Of a DNA stretch of 64,000 nt, positions 47,098 through 55,923 are shown piece after piece; within the stretch, counting starts at the first letter, position 1; the number at the start of each line of letters is the position of its first letter. The position numbers and the translations under genes were made by a program. The notes beneath the pieces were generated by a model, which saw only the letters and a list, made by a program, of their open reading frames with translations, was not told where the DNA came from and did no database searches. This stretch comes from Bog-473 sp963783245 (GTDB lineage: Bacteria > Actinomycetota > Acidimicrobiia > Acidimicrobiales > RAAP-2), in NCBI GenBank assembly GCA_963783245.1, contig CAWAMS010000003.1:496001-560000 (forward strand), read 5' to 3'.

Positions 47098-48416
47098 AGG
47101 TGCCCCCCAAGTGGCGCAGCCCGATCATCATCCATGCCGCCAGGGTCGCACTGGTGGCGACGGTGATCATCGGGGCCCTCTACGTCTGTGTCGTGGCCGG
47201 CTTTGACGTGGTCGACCGGCATCGCCTCGTCGCGCAAATCGATACTCGACTCGTGCAACGACTGGACGACGCGACGCGGGAGGCATCTTCTGCGGGTTCT
47301 GTGGCCAACTACGACAACGCACATGATGTGGACGACGCCCCGGTTTTCCTCTGGAAAATCGGTCCCGGTGGCCGGGCCGTCGCCCTCACCCCCGGAGCTC
47401 CCCTGATGTCGGCCACGTCCTGGTCCCCCACGGACCAGTCGAATGAAGCTCACCTCGGTGCTGCGAACTTCAGACTGCAGTCCCGGCAAGTGGACGGCAC
47501 CTGGTTCGTGGTCGGCCAGAGTCTTGCGCAGGCCGACCACGTCGAGTCCGACCTGACCGCTCTGGAGGTCGTGGCCGGCCTGGTTCTCCTCCTCGGCGTG
47601 TTCTTGGGAACCCTGATGATCGGCATCAAGGCCGCCAGCCCCGTCGAACAGGCCCGCCGTCGCCAACTCGAGTTCACCGCGGACGCCTCCCATGAACTCC
47701 GGACGCCCCTCAGCGTCATTGAGGCCGAAGTCAGCCTGGCGCTCAGTAGCCCGAGAACCATCCCTGACTATCGGGACACCTTGGGTCGCGTGAGCAGGGA
47801 GACACTCCGGCTCCGTGACATCGTCGAAGACCTCTTGTGGCTCTCCCGCTTCGATTCGGAGCCACCACCTCCCGGCGACGAACCGGTCGATGTCGGTGCG
47901 ATCGCCCTTGCGTGCGCCGACCGTTTTGATGCCGTTGCCGCTGGTCGAGGTATTTCGCTTTCACTGCGGCAACTGGGTGAGGGGCAGCCTTGGATCAATG
48001 CCCCTCCCGAATGGATCGATCGGCTCGCTGGCGTCCTGGTCGACAATGCCTGTCGCTACGCCGGGGAGAACGGGGTCGTCGACATCACCGTGCATGCGCA
48101 GGGGAGTCGCGTCAGCCTCACCGTGGAAGACAGTGGACCCGGCATCGCACCTGAGGAGCGAGACAGCCTCTTTGACCGCTTCCACCGGGCCACCGACGAG
48201 GGCAATGGCGCAGGTTTGGGTCTCGCCATCGGCGACGCGGTCGTGAGGGCGACCGGCGGAGAGTGGCGCGTCGGAGTGGCGTCCTTGGGTGGCGCCCTCA
48301 TGGAGGTCCGCTGGCACCGATCTTCTGCCGCAAAGGGATCTGTCGATCAGCCGCAATGGGATCGAGGAACTCCCTCCCTCGATCCCAGCCGCTCGGGCGA
48401 ATCGGTCCCGGGATGA
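47094..48416 (+). CDS. Sensor histidine kinase
   Basis: A 440-residue membrane kinase. TM1 at ~15-38 (HAARVALVATVIIGALYVCV), an extracytoplasmic domain at ~40-155, TM2 at ~160-182 (LEVVAGLVLLLGVFLGTLMI). The phospho-His is in FTADASHELRTPLSVIEAE, followed by VLVDNACRYAG (N box), EDSGPGIAPEE and GAGLGLAIGDAVV (G boxes). The external loop of ~115 residues may sense an envelope or redox signal. ATG at 47094 overlaps the regulator stop, so the two genes are one operon. The C-terminal ~30 residues are a polar tail. Confidence 0.95.
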   Translation: MKVPPKWRSPIIIHAARVALVATVIIGALYVCVVAGFDVVDRHRLVAQIDTRLVQRLDDATREASSAGSVANYDNAHDVDDAPVFLWKIGPGGRAVALTPGAPLMSATSWSPTDQSNEAHLGAANFRLQSRQVDGTWFVVGQSLAQADHVESDLTALEVVAGLVLLLGVFLGTLMIGIKAASPVEQARRRQLEFTADASHELRTPLSVIEAEVSLALSSPRTIPDYRDTLGRVSRETLRLRDIVEDLLWLSRFDSEPPPPGDEPVDVGAIALACADRFDAVAAGRGISLSLRQLGEGQPWINAPPEWIDRLAGVLVDNACRYAGENGVVDITVHAQGSRVSLTVEDSGPGIAPEERDSLFDRFHRATDEGNGAGLGLAIGDAVVRATGGEWRVGVASLGGALMEVRWHRSSAAKGSVDQPQWDRGTPSLDPSRSGESVPG

Positions 48417-48570
48417 CGTTGCCGTGCTCTTTCCTCGCGTAATCTTGGCGTAAGGGTCATTCACTACGCTGGTCGCAGGTGGGTCCGACTGATGGTGCGC
48501 GTCGTCCGTTCTTCGGCGATGTTGAACGGCGGTCCGCCCGCTGTTGGCCCGGGGTAATGAGAGGAAGACA

Positions 48571-49074
48571 TTGAGGACCGATTCCATTCTTGATCGATCT
48601 CTTGATCTGGTGAAGGTCGACTTCGCGCCGACTCACCGCCAACCATCCAACGTTCGGGTACTGCTCGCCACGTTGGTCTCGTTGATCGGTTCGCTCGCCG
48701 CGGACGCTGCTCTCGTCGCCATCGGCAAAGCGGCCTTCCCCTCGACCAAGACCTATGTGCATTTCCAATTCCACGACTATGCCAAGTTGACCATCATCGG
48801 TGTCATCATCGCCTGCGTCGCCTGGCCCATTGTGACGCGGATTTCTTCAGCGCCACGATGGCTGTTCTTCAGGATGGCGATCGCGGTGACCCTGGTGCTG
48901 CTCCTGCCCGACCTCTACATTCTCAAGCAAGGGCAACCCGCGAAGGCGGTCGCCGTGCTCATGTGCATGCATGTCGCGATCGGGGTCATCACCTACAACG
49001 CACTGGTTCGCATAGCGCCCGTCCGCACGCGACGCGGACGGGACACGATCGGCAGCACGCGCAAGGTGGCCTGA
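48571..49074 (+). CDS. Four-helix membrane protein (DUF6069-like)
   Basis: A 167-residue membrane protein with hydrophobic segments around VRVLLATLVSLIGSLAADAA, LTIIGVIIACVAWPIVTRI, FRMAIAVTLVLLLPDLYIL and VAVLMCMHVAIGVITYNAL. The last two helices with LLPDLYIL and CMHVAIGVIT resemble DUF6069. TTG at 48571 is chosen because GAGGAAG is just upstream and no ATG precedes the first helix. It lies 155 bases after the kinase, on the same strand; a link to it is possible but unproven. Confidence 0.6.
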   Translation: MRTDSILDRSLDLVKVDFAPTHRQPSNVRVLLATLVSLIGSLAADAALVAIGKAAFPSTKTYVHFQFHDYAKLTIIGVIIACVAWPIVTRISSAPRWLFFRMAIAVTLVLLLPDLYILKQGQPAKAVAVLMCMHVAIGVITYNALVRIAPVRTRRGRDTIGSTRKVA

Positions 49075-49170
49075 GGGCCCTCTCAGGCAGGTCTCTTCCA
49101 CCCGAAGGACAGGCAGGCGGGGAGAGGGACGCCCATCCCGCCGTCGTCATCTGCCGTAGGCTGCAGAGAC

Positions 49171-49839
49171 ATGTGCTTTTCGCCACAAGCCGATCTCGTG
49201 GGGGGGATCGTCATCAGCACGATCGGTGTGGTGGCGATCCGCAACGCCCAAAAGCGTCATCGCGATATTGCATTGTCCACGCTGCCCCTCCTTCTCGGCG
49301 CCCATCAAATCATCGAATCGTTCGTCTGGCTGGGATTGGAGGGCCACGAGCCACACGACATCGAGAGAGTTGCCCTGTGGGCGTATCTCTTGATCGCATT
49401 CGTCGTTTTGCCCATATTCGTGCCACTGGCCGTGGTGATCAATGAGCCGTCGCGCCGGCGGCGATTCATCATGGCGCCTCTTGTCGCCTTGGGCTTCGCG
49501 GTCTCCACCATCTTGTTCGTCACCATGCTGCGCGGCCCGGTCAGCGTGCGATTGCGTCCATATCATCTCGCCTATTCGATCAACCTCAGCCACGGCGGTC
49601 TCGTCGTCGTTCTCTATGTGACTGCCATTTGCGGGGCGCTCCTCTTGTCCACCCGGCGGCGGGTCGTCACGTTCGGCCTGGTGAACGTGATCGCGGTCGT
49701 CGTGATCGCTTGGCTGACCATCGATGGATTCGCCTCGGTGTGGTGTGGATGGGCGGCGATCACGAGCGGTGCCATTGCCCTCCATATGCGCGCGGGGAAA
49801 ACCCGCATGACTCCCCCACTCGTCCCTTCGACCGTGTGA
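49171..49839 (+). CDS. DUF6629 membrane protein
   Basis: A 222-residue membrane protein with seven or so helices. It starts MCFSPQADLVGGIVISTIGV and contains LPLLLGAHQIIESFVWLGLE and AWLTIDGFASVWCGWAAITS, the family's pattern. The family is uncharacterised. ATG at 49171. It is preceded by the four-helix membrane protein and followed by a desaturase, all on one strand. Confidence 0.75.
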   Translation: MCFSPQADLVGGIVISTIGVVAIRNAQKRHRDIALSTLPLLLGAHQIIESFVWLGLEGHEPHDIERVALWAYLLIAFVVLPIFVPLAVVINEPSRRRRFIMAPLVALGFAVSTILFVTMLRGPVSVRLRPYHLAYSINLSHGGLVVVLYVTAICGALLLSTRRRVVTFGLVNVIAVVVIAWLTIDGFASVWCGWAAITSGAIALHMRAGKTRMTPPLVPSTV

Positions 49840-49965
49840 GATTTGTGAATGCCTTCCTGCGTACCCCCTCGACTCCTTTGCGGGTACCATGGGGGCAGGG
49901 CGCCGTAAAGGTGTCCTGGGTGGCCTCAGACCTCGGCGGCTCCTTAAGCAGACCGAGGTGAACGA

Positions 49966-50967
49966 GTGACCATAGTGAGCCCTGAGCGCGAAAGTGCGCT
50001 GCACGAGCTGCCTGCAACGAACCGAGTGCAGGCGATCACGACGTGTGCCGGGGTGCCGGCCACATCCGGGCAGAGGAAGCAGCACGTGGTGACGGGGTTC
50101 CTCGTCATTGCTCCCCTGTTGGGAGTGGTCGCCGCCGCGTTGGGCGTCATCAGCCCAAGGATCACGCTGTTGGACGTGATTCTGGCGGTCGGCTTCTACG
50201 CCGTCAGTGGTCATGGGGTGACCGCCGGCTTCCATCGCATGCTCACTCACCGGTCCTTTAAAGGAGCCCGATGGGTGAAGATCACACTTGCGGTGGCCGG
50301 TTCCCTCGGAATGGAGGGAAGCGTGATCAGCTGGGTCGCCAACCATCGGCGCCACCACGCGTACACGGATAGGGAGGGCGATCCTCATTCGCCCTACGAA
50401 TACGGCGATGGCATGTGGAACCAAGTCCGCGGTGCGATGCATGCCCACGTCGGATGGCTCTTTCAGGCCCAGCGGACCGATGAGGCACGGTGGGCTCCGG
50501 ACCTGGTCAAAGACAAAGATCTCGCCGCGATCAGTCGGATGTTCCCGTTGCTGGGCATCGCCTCTTTAGGGCTGCCCATGCTGATCGGATGGGCGGTCAC
50601 CCGCACCTGGGTCGGCGCCCTGGGCGGGTTGATCTGGGGCGGGCTGATTCGCGTGTTCGTCCTGCACCATGCAACGTTTTCCGTCAACTCGGTCTGCCAC
50701 CTCTGGGGACGCCGGCCCTTCACCACCAGAGTTGACGACAGATCGACGAACTTTGCGCCGTTGGCCGTCTTGGCGATGGGGGAAAACTGGCACAATCTCC
50801 ATCACTCATATCCAACCCTCGCCCGTCACGGTGTTAACCGTCACCAACTCGACTCGACGGCACGCCTCATCTGGCTGCTGGAGCGATTCGGGACCATATG
50901 GGATGTGAAGTGGCCCACAGTGGAGATGCTCGACCGCCACCGGCGTGCGGCGGCTCCCTCGTTCTGA
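49966..50967 (+). CDS. Acyl-CoA/fatty-acid desaturase
   Basis: A 333-residue integral-membrane di-iron desaturase introducing a double bond into acyl chains (delta-9 type). The three His boxes are HGVTAGFHRMLTH, NHRRHHAYTD and ENWHNLHHSYP. Two pairs of helices flank the first and second boxes. GTG at 49966 is the start; an N-terminal ~40 residues precede the first helix. Electrons normally come from a ferredoxin or reductase; none is adjacent, though the small ferredoxin at 42718 is in the window. Probably tunes membrane fluidity. Confidence 0.92.
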   Translation: MTIVSPERESALHELPATNRVQAITTCAGVPATSGQRKQHVVTGFLVIAPLLGVVAAALGVISPRITLLDVILAVGFYAVSGHGVTAGFHRMLTHRSFKGARWVKITLAVAGSLGMEGSVISWVANHRRHHAYTDREGDPHSPYEYGDGMWNQVRGAMHAHVGWLFQAQRTDEARWAPDLVKDKDLAAISRMFPLLGIASLGLPMLIGWAVTRTWVGALGGLIWGGLIRVFVLHHATFSVNSVCHLWGRRPFTTRVDDRSTNFAPLAVLAMGENWHNLHHSYPTLARHGVNRHQLDSTARLIWLLERFGTIWDVKWPTVEMLDRHRRAAAPSF

Positions 50968-51013
50968 CGGAACAGATCCCCCGCGTGCAACGCCAGTACG
51001 AAGGTGGTCCGCC

Positions 51014-52052
51014 TCAGTCCCTCAGTGCGCGCAGAGGGGGCATGACCTCGCCGGCGAACTGCTCGCGTTCGGGCTCCGGTAGCGCCGTCACGAAGAAGTC
51101 GAGTCCGAGCTCGACCATCTCGCCGATCCGGTCCACGACATAGGACGGCGGGCCGCCGATCCCGAACCAGTCGCCGAACTCCTCGTCGCACGCGGCCGTA
51201 TTCGGGTTGTGCGCCGAGGCTCCGGGGTGGTGGTACTGGTAGTCGTAGGTGTCCCGGAGGACCGACGTCACTCGACGCATGATCTCGGGCTGCTGGGACA
51301 GGTCATTCCCCCTGAACGACGACATGTGCGCCCATCCGGCCGTCCTGGGTCGGATGGCCGTGCGACCGGATCGCCCGATCGGTGGTGACGGCGACCGGGA
51401 GGAAGGCGCCGATGCGGACCTCGTCCCGGGATCTCCCCGCCTCGTCGAGTGCCTCATCGATGATCTTCAGGGCCCAGGTGATGCGGTCGGGATTGGCACC
51501 GACGCTGAGACCGATCCGGTCGGCGAGGCGAGCGGCGACGGCGATGGCCCGGGGCCCGCTGCAGACCATCTGGATGGGCACGGGGTCGAACACGAGGCCA
51601 GAGGCCCATTCGAGCCGGCTCGTCAGATTGCCGAAGGTGACGTCGCTGCGATGCAGGTAGGAGCGCAACAGAGCCAGATCACGTTCGAGCTCCTCGATGC
51701 GCTGGGGCCGCTTGCCGACGGCGGCGACAGCGGAATCACCGCTCGCCACTCCGCAGATGGCCCGGCCGCCGCTCAGTATCTGGAGCGGCGTGATGCCCGA
51801 AGCGATGACGCCGGGATTGCGGGTCACGAAGTTGAGGGGCCCGCACAGCAACTTGATCCGCTCTGTCGAGCGGATCGCGTCGCGCATTTCGCCGAGACAG
51901 TCCGGCACCCTCGTGTGATTCTCGCTGAACATCTGGAAGTCGAAGCCCAGCTCCTCTGAACGCCGCGCCATCTCGGCGCCGCTAAAGGCCGGATAAAAGC
52001 GGGTCGTTCCGAACTCCAGTGCCCGGGCGGCGACGTCCGCGCTCATCGTCAT
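51014..52052 (-). pseudogene. LLM-class F420-dependent oxidoreductase, frameshifted
   Basis: A luciferase-like monooxygenase-family protein of ~345 residues if rejoined. The N-terminal part starts ARALEFGTTRFYPAFSGAEM and has LGFDFQMFSENH, GPLNFVTRNPGVIASGI and GGRAICGVASGDSAV, the last being the cofactor loop. After AFLPVAVTTDRAIR the frame slips (about 51340-51375); the end continues GWAHMSSFRGND, GPPSYVVDRIGEMVELGLDF to the stop at 51014. Probably uses F420 or FMN; substrate unknown. Downstream (68 bases) of the amidohydrolase on the same strand, suggesting a shared pathway. Single indel, so an assembly error is possible. Confidence 0.8.
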
Positions 52053-52119
52053 TATGGCCTACCCCCCGCTCTCGATGACTCTGCAGGCGAAACGGATCTT
52101 TTGGGGCGGTATCGCCGGA

Positions 52120-53280
52120 CTACCCAGCGACCGCGGCCGATCGCTCCAGATTGTAGAGCCGGGCGTAGTTGTCCCACAGGACCTTTCGCTTGGTCTCTTG
52201 CGCGAACGGCAACTCCAGGAACGACTTGGTCGCATGCGGAAACTTCGAGTCGGCGTGCGGGTAATCGGTCGAGTAGACGACGTTGTCGTCTCCGAAGGCA
52301 TCGAAGTAGTACTTCGCAGGCTCCTCATCAGCTTCGCAGGAGACGAAACAGTTCTCGAGGAAGTACTCCGACGGCTTGCGCTTCAGCTCCGGTGCCTCGT
52401 ACCTGCCGGTCCACTCCCAGTGCTCGTCGAGCCGGTAGAGCATGAAGGGTGCCCAGGAGCAGTTACCCTCGAGAAGCCCGACCCGGAGCTCGGGGAACCG
52501 CTCGAGGATGCCGCCCGAGGTCATGGAGGTCGTCACGAACATGATCCCCAGGGGCTGGTTGAAAGGATGCCAGAGCATCATCTTGCCGAGGTGCTCTCCG
52601 AAGGAGAAGTCAGGGCTCGTGACGCCGCCCCCGTGGAAGCAGACCGGCACGCCCAGTCTGATGGCCTCCTGCCAGATCGGGTCGTAGACCGGGTCGTGCC
52701 AAGGCCGGCTGTCGACCAGGCCGGGGCTGATGAAGGCAGCCTTGAAGCCGCGCTCGACGTTGCGAGCGAGCTCGTCGACCGCGGCAGCGACGTCGTGAGG
52801 CGCCAGCATGGCCGCGCCGAAGACCTGGCCGGGCCGCTCGCACTCTGTCACGAAATCGGTCATCCAGTCGTTGTAGGCGGCGGCGATGGCCGTGGCGAGA
52901 CCCGGTTCGAGTCCCTTCGGTCCAGCATGGTGACTGCTCGGAAGTGAAATCACGAAAAGGCCCCGGCTCGGGAACAGCACCGTCGAGTCGAGAGACTCGG
53001 TCTCCATGGCCAACACCTGGGACCGGGCATCCCAGCCCCGCTCCTCGGACTGGCGGAGCGCCGCCTCCTGCACAGGGTTGTACGGGTTGCCCGAGGTCGC
53101 CACGGCGCCGCGCTGCGGCTGGATGACGTTGTTCAGCTTGACCCGCATGTCACGGTCCGAATCCTCGAGACCGATCGGGGTCAGAAGACCCCACTTCGGG
53201 TCCATATAGCGCTGCCACAGATTCCCCGGCTCCATGACATGCATGTCGCTGTCGGCGATCAACCATCCGTTCATGGCCAT
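52120..53280 (-). CDS. Amidohydrolase-2 family metal-dependent hydrolase
   Basis: A 386-residue TIM-barrel hydrolase or decarboxylase. Metal motif LIADSDMHVMEPG at the N-terminus (DxH), GVPVCFHGGG in the middle (His), and VVYSTDYPHADSKFP near the end (Asp). These are the ACMSD/amidohydrolase-2 pattern. Mycobacterial relatives sit in steroid or aromatic catabolic loci. It is the upstream gene of the pair with the LLM oxidoreductase. ATG at 53280; the second ATG two codons on is equally possible. Intact. Confidence 0.88.
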   Translation of the reverse strand: MAMNGWLIADSDMHVMEPGNLWQRYMDPKWGLLTPIGLEDSDRDMRVKLNNVIQPQRGAVATSGNPYNPVQEAALRQSEERGWDARSQVLAMETESLDSTVLFPSRGLFVISLPSSHHAGPKGLEPGLATAIAAAYNDWMTDFVTECERPGQVFGAAMLAPHDVAAAVDELARNVERGFKAAFISPGLVDSRPWHDPVYDPIWQEAIRLGVPVCFHGGGVTSPDFSFGEHLGKMMLWHPFNQPLGIMFVTTSMTSGGILERFPELRVGLLEGNCSWAPFMLYRLDEHWEWTGRYEAPELKRKPSEYFLENCFVSCEADEEPAKYYFDAFGDDNVVYSTDYPHADSKFPHATKSFLELPFAQETKRKVLWDNYARLYNLERSAAVAG

Positions 53281-53405
53281 CCCGCCCCCCTTTCTGCCCC
53301 GACGAGCCTAGCAGTGGAGGCAAGAAACGGGAGGGGTCACAGGACGCCCGGGCGCTTCGGATTCAGGGCCGGGTCGTCGGTGAATGATCCCGCTCCCGCA
53401 TGCCA

Positions 53406-54311
53406 TCAGCAGGCCCGGACGCAACGGAACCCGAGGTGACTGGCGGTGTCGCGGGGTCCCTGGGGCTGGCGGGCGGACGGCCGGTAGCGACGGCAGTACG
53501 AGGAGGCGCACAGATGCGAACCACCCTTGATCACGAATCGATCCGCCTCGCGCACGGGTGCACCCGGTCCACAGCACGCTCCTTCCTCCGGCGACGTGTG
53601 CGGAGGTCCGTCCTGCGCGTGGTCGGGGCTCCAACGGGTCGACGTCCACTCCCAGACATTTCCCGCGACGTCGTAGAGGCTGTACCCGTTCGGTGGAAAG
53701 TGCTTCACAGGCGACGTTCGGGTAAAGCCGTGTGGGTGTCGGTTCTCGAAGGGAAACATTCCGTGCCACGTGTTGGCCATGATCCGGCCGTCAGGCATGA
53801 ACTCGTCGCCCCACGCGTAGGTGGCTCCGTCGAGGCCGCCACGGGCCGCGTGTTCCCACTCCGCCTCTGTGGGCAATCGCTTCTCGGCCCATTCGGCGTA
53901 GGCGCGCGCGTCCTCGAGCCCGACATGCACCACGGGGTGCTGTTCCTTGCCGCGCACGTCGGAATCGGGGCCTTCAGGATGCCGCCAATCTGCACCCGGC
54001 ACCCAATACCACCATTGCGTCCAGTCATGAAGGGCGACCGGGCCCGGCGTCGGCACGAAGACTTGGGATCCAGGTACGAGCAACGCAGGGTCGGCGTCAG
54101 GGAAGTCCTGCGTGTCGGGCGTCCGCTCGGCGACCGTGACATAGCTCGTGTCGGTGACGAACCTCCCGAATTCCTCGTTGGTGACGGGATGCTCATCGAA
54201 CCAGAGGGGGTCGACCTCGGTCGGCCGCACCGGACGTTCCTCTGGATAGAACCCGATGGAACCCATCTGGAACACACCCCCGGGTACGCGTGCCATGCCG
54301 CTCGACTGCAT
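53406..54311 (-). CDS. Formylglycine-generating enzyme (SUMF1/EgtB-type fold)
   Basis: A 301-residue enzyme converting a sulfatase Cys to formylglycine. FGE marks: VPGGVFQMGSIGFYPEERP, DEHPVTNEEFGRFV, RLPTEAEWEHAARGG, NVWEWTSTRW and GGSHLCASSYCRRYRPSAR. The two active Cys (268 and 273) have the same spacing as in human FGE, and DTASHLGFRCV closes the domain. No signal peptide, matching a cytoplasmic sulfatase. Its likely client is the sulfatase at 40190-42460, 11 kb away. ATG at 54311; ATG five codons on is possible. Confidence 0.93.
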   Translation of the reverse strand: MQSSGMARVPGGVFQMGSIGFYPEERPVRPTEVDPLWFDEHPVTNEEFGRFVTDTSYVTVAERTPDTQDFPDADPALLVPGSQVFVPTPGPVALHDWTQWWYWVPGADWRHPEGPDSDVRGKEQHPVVHVGLEDARAYAEWAEKRLPTEAEWEHAARGGLDGATYAWGDEFMPDGRIMANTWHGMFPFENRHPHGFTRTSPVKHFPPNGYSLYDVAGNVWEWTSTRWSPDHAQDGPPHTSPEEGACCGPGAPVREADRFVIKGGSHLCASSYCRRYRPSARQPQGPRDTASHLGFRCVRAC

Positions 54312-54398
54312 GGTGGTCAGACTAGGGCCTCGCCCACGACCCAGACCGAGAGCGAAATGCCCCCCCGGTCTCTCGCCGGGGCTCTCCGCGTCACAGAG

Positions 54399-55761
54399 TC
54401 AGACTGTTCGTGTTGGCGGGATCCAGCGCTTCTGATGAAGAGCGGCGGCCGGGGTTGGCTTCGGGGCCGTCGGTACCGTAGCCGGGTTGGCCACCATTTC
54501 AACTGCGATGCAGCCTGAATGGAGCCCGGAATTGAATGCATCACCCGAATAGCGAAGCCCCCAGTAGTAGGTGCCAGGACTGGTTTCGACGACGGGCGGG
54601 GACGCGGGGAGGAGGCCGCTCGCAGCGATGATCTCGTCCGACAGTGACGAGCCTGAGCAATTCGAAGCATTGCTGTTGTACAGGCTGTACTCCACCCATC
54701 CGGTGGCGCTGGCCGCATGAGGACCGCTCAGTGCACCGAGCGCGGTCACGGCAGTGCCCGCAGGCACGGTGATGATGCTGCCCGATTGGCCGCCCCCGGT
54801 CAGTGAGAGGCTCGCGGTGACCGGAAGCGGTGACCCAACCGTGACGTTCGGTTGACCTGCGGACCCACAGCCGGTGGACGACGAGAGGTTCAACTCTTGA
54901 AACGTACCGGTCGAGGTGAAATCGACCTTCACGTAGTAGGTCCCGACTCCGAGCACGATCGACGGGGCAGGCGGCAGGACGCCGGGCGAGGTGATCGGCT
55001 CGACCATGGCGGCAAGCGCGGCGTTCTGGCATTGGCTATCGGTGAAGACGCCGTAGGTCACGGTCCCACTCGCATGCGACGCATTGACCCCGGCCAACGT
55101 CGCCGCCGGGTTGACCGGTGTCCCGACGGGGACGGCAATGGACGGTGGCAATCGTGTTGCTCCCCGTGAAGTTGACCGTGACGACGGTCCCGGGCGGTTG
55201 GCCGGGCGACGGCGTCGGGAGGGGGCCTGCGGTGCTCGACACCGTCACGTCAGGCTGACCGGCCAGTCCGCACGGCGTCGAGGAGGACTGATCCAATTCT
55301 TGGAACTGACCGCCGGAGGTGAAGACCGCTCTCCAGTAATAGGTCCCCGCGGCGAGTACCACCGATGGCGCGGCCGGCAGGACGCCCGGAGTTGCTATCG
55401 ACTGGACGACCGGAGCCCCTGCCGCGATCTGGCACTGGTCGTCGAGGTAGACGGAGTACGTCACCGTTCCGGTGGCGTGCGGGGCGCCGACACCCGCCAG
55501 CGTTGCCGCGGGCGTGATCGCGGTGCCGACGGGCACCGTGACCGAGGGCGCGATGGTGTCGAGCCCCTCGAAGTTGACCGAAAGAATGGTGGCGGGCGGT
55601 TGACCGGGGGAGGGCGCCGGAATCGGGGCCTCGGCGGCGGCCGTGCCCGCCCACGAGGTGAGGGCGAGCACTCCGAGAAGGGACAAAGCCCACCCGGCGC
55701 GGGCCCTCCCGGCTGTCCCCATGGATCCCCACGTGCGCTTCGACGCTGTACCTCGGTGCAT
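54399..55761 (-). pseudogene. Secreted Ig-like repeat protein, frameshifted
   Basis: Signal peptide at residues ~20-47 (ARAGWALSLLGVLALTSWAG), then a Pro-rich stretch (PSPGQPP). Two tandem ~110-residue Ig-like modules follow, each with VPVGT, PAATLAGV, HA-GTVTY, PGVLP-APS, GTYY and CG-AGQP-VTV. A third, more distant module (VPAGTAVTALGALSGPHAAS, ASGLLPASPPVVE, GTYYWGLRYSGDAFNSG) ends the protein. At ~55120-55145 the frame slips by one inside the second module, after FTGSNTIA. ATG at 55761 follows AAAGAGGCTGG. Related modules are in the surface protein at 8918. It looks like one recently broken or mis-assembled gene. Confidence 0.75.
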
Positions 55762-55923
55762 GACCAGCCTCTTTCGAACTCGACGGAATGTGAACCGGTT
55801 CCGTCACTCCCCCGTCCGGTCATCTTCGGACGTCACAGCGCGAGGGTGGAAGCCCCATGATGCTCCCCGGTCACCTCGATCGCTAGGGGACAAAGTACCA
55901 ATCTCGGTTCCGGCGAACCGTCC

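Noticed and set aside
49147..50448. 433-codon minus-strand frame over DUF6629 and the desaturase
   Set aside because: Antisense shadow of two clear genes; contains no known domain.
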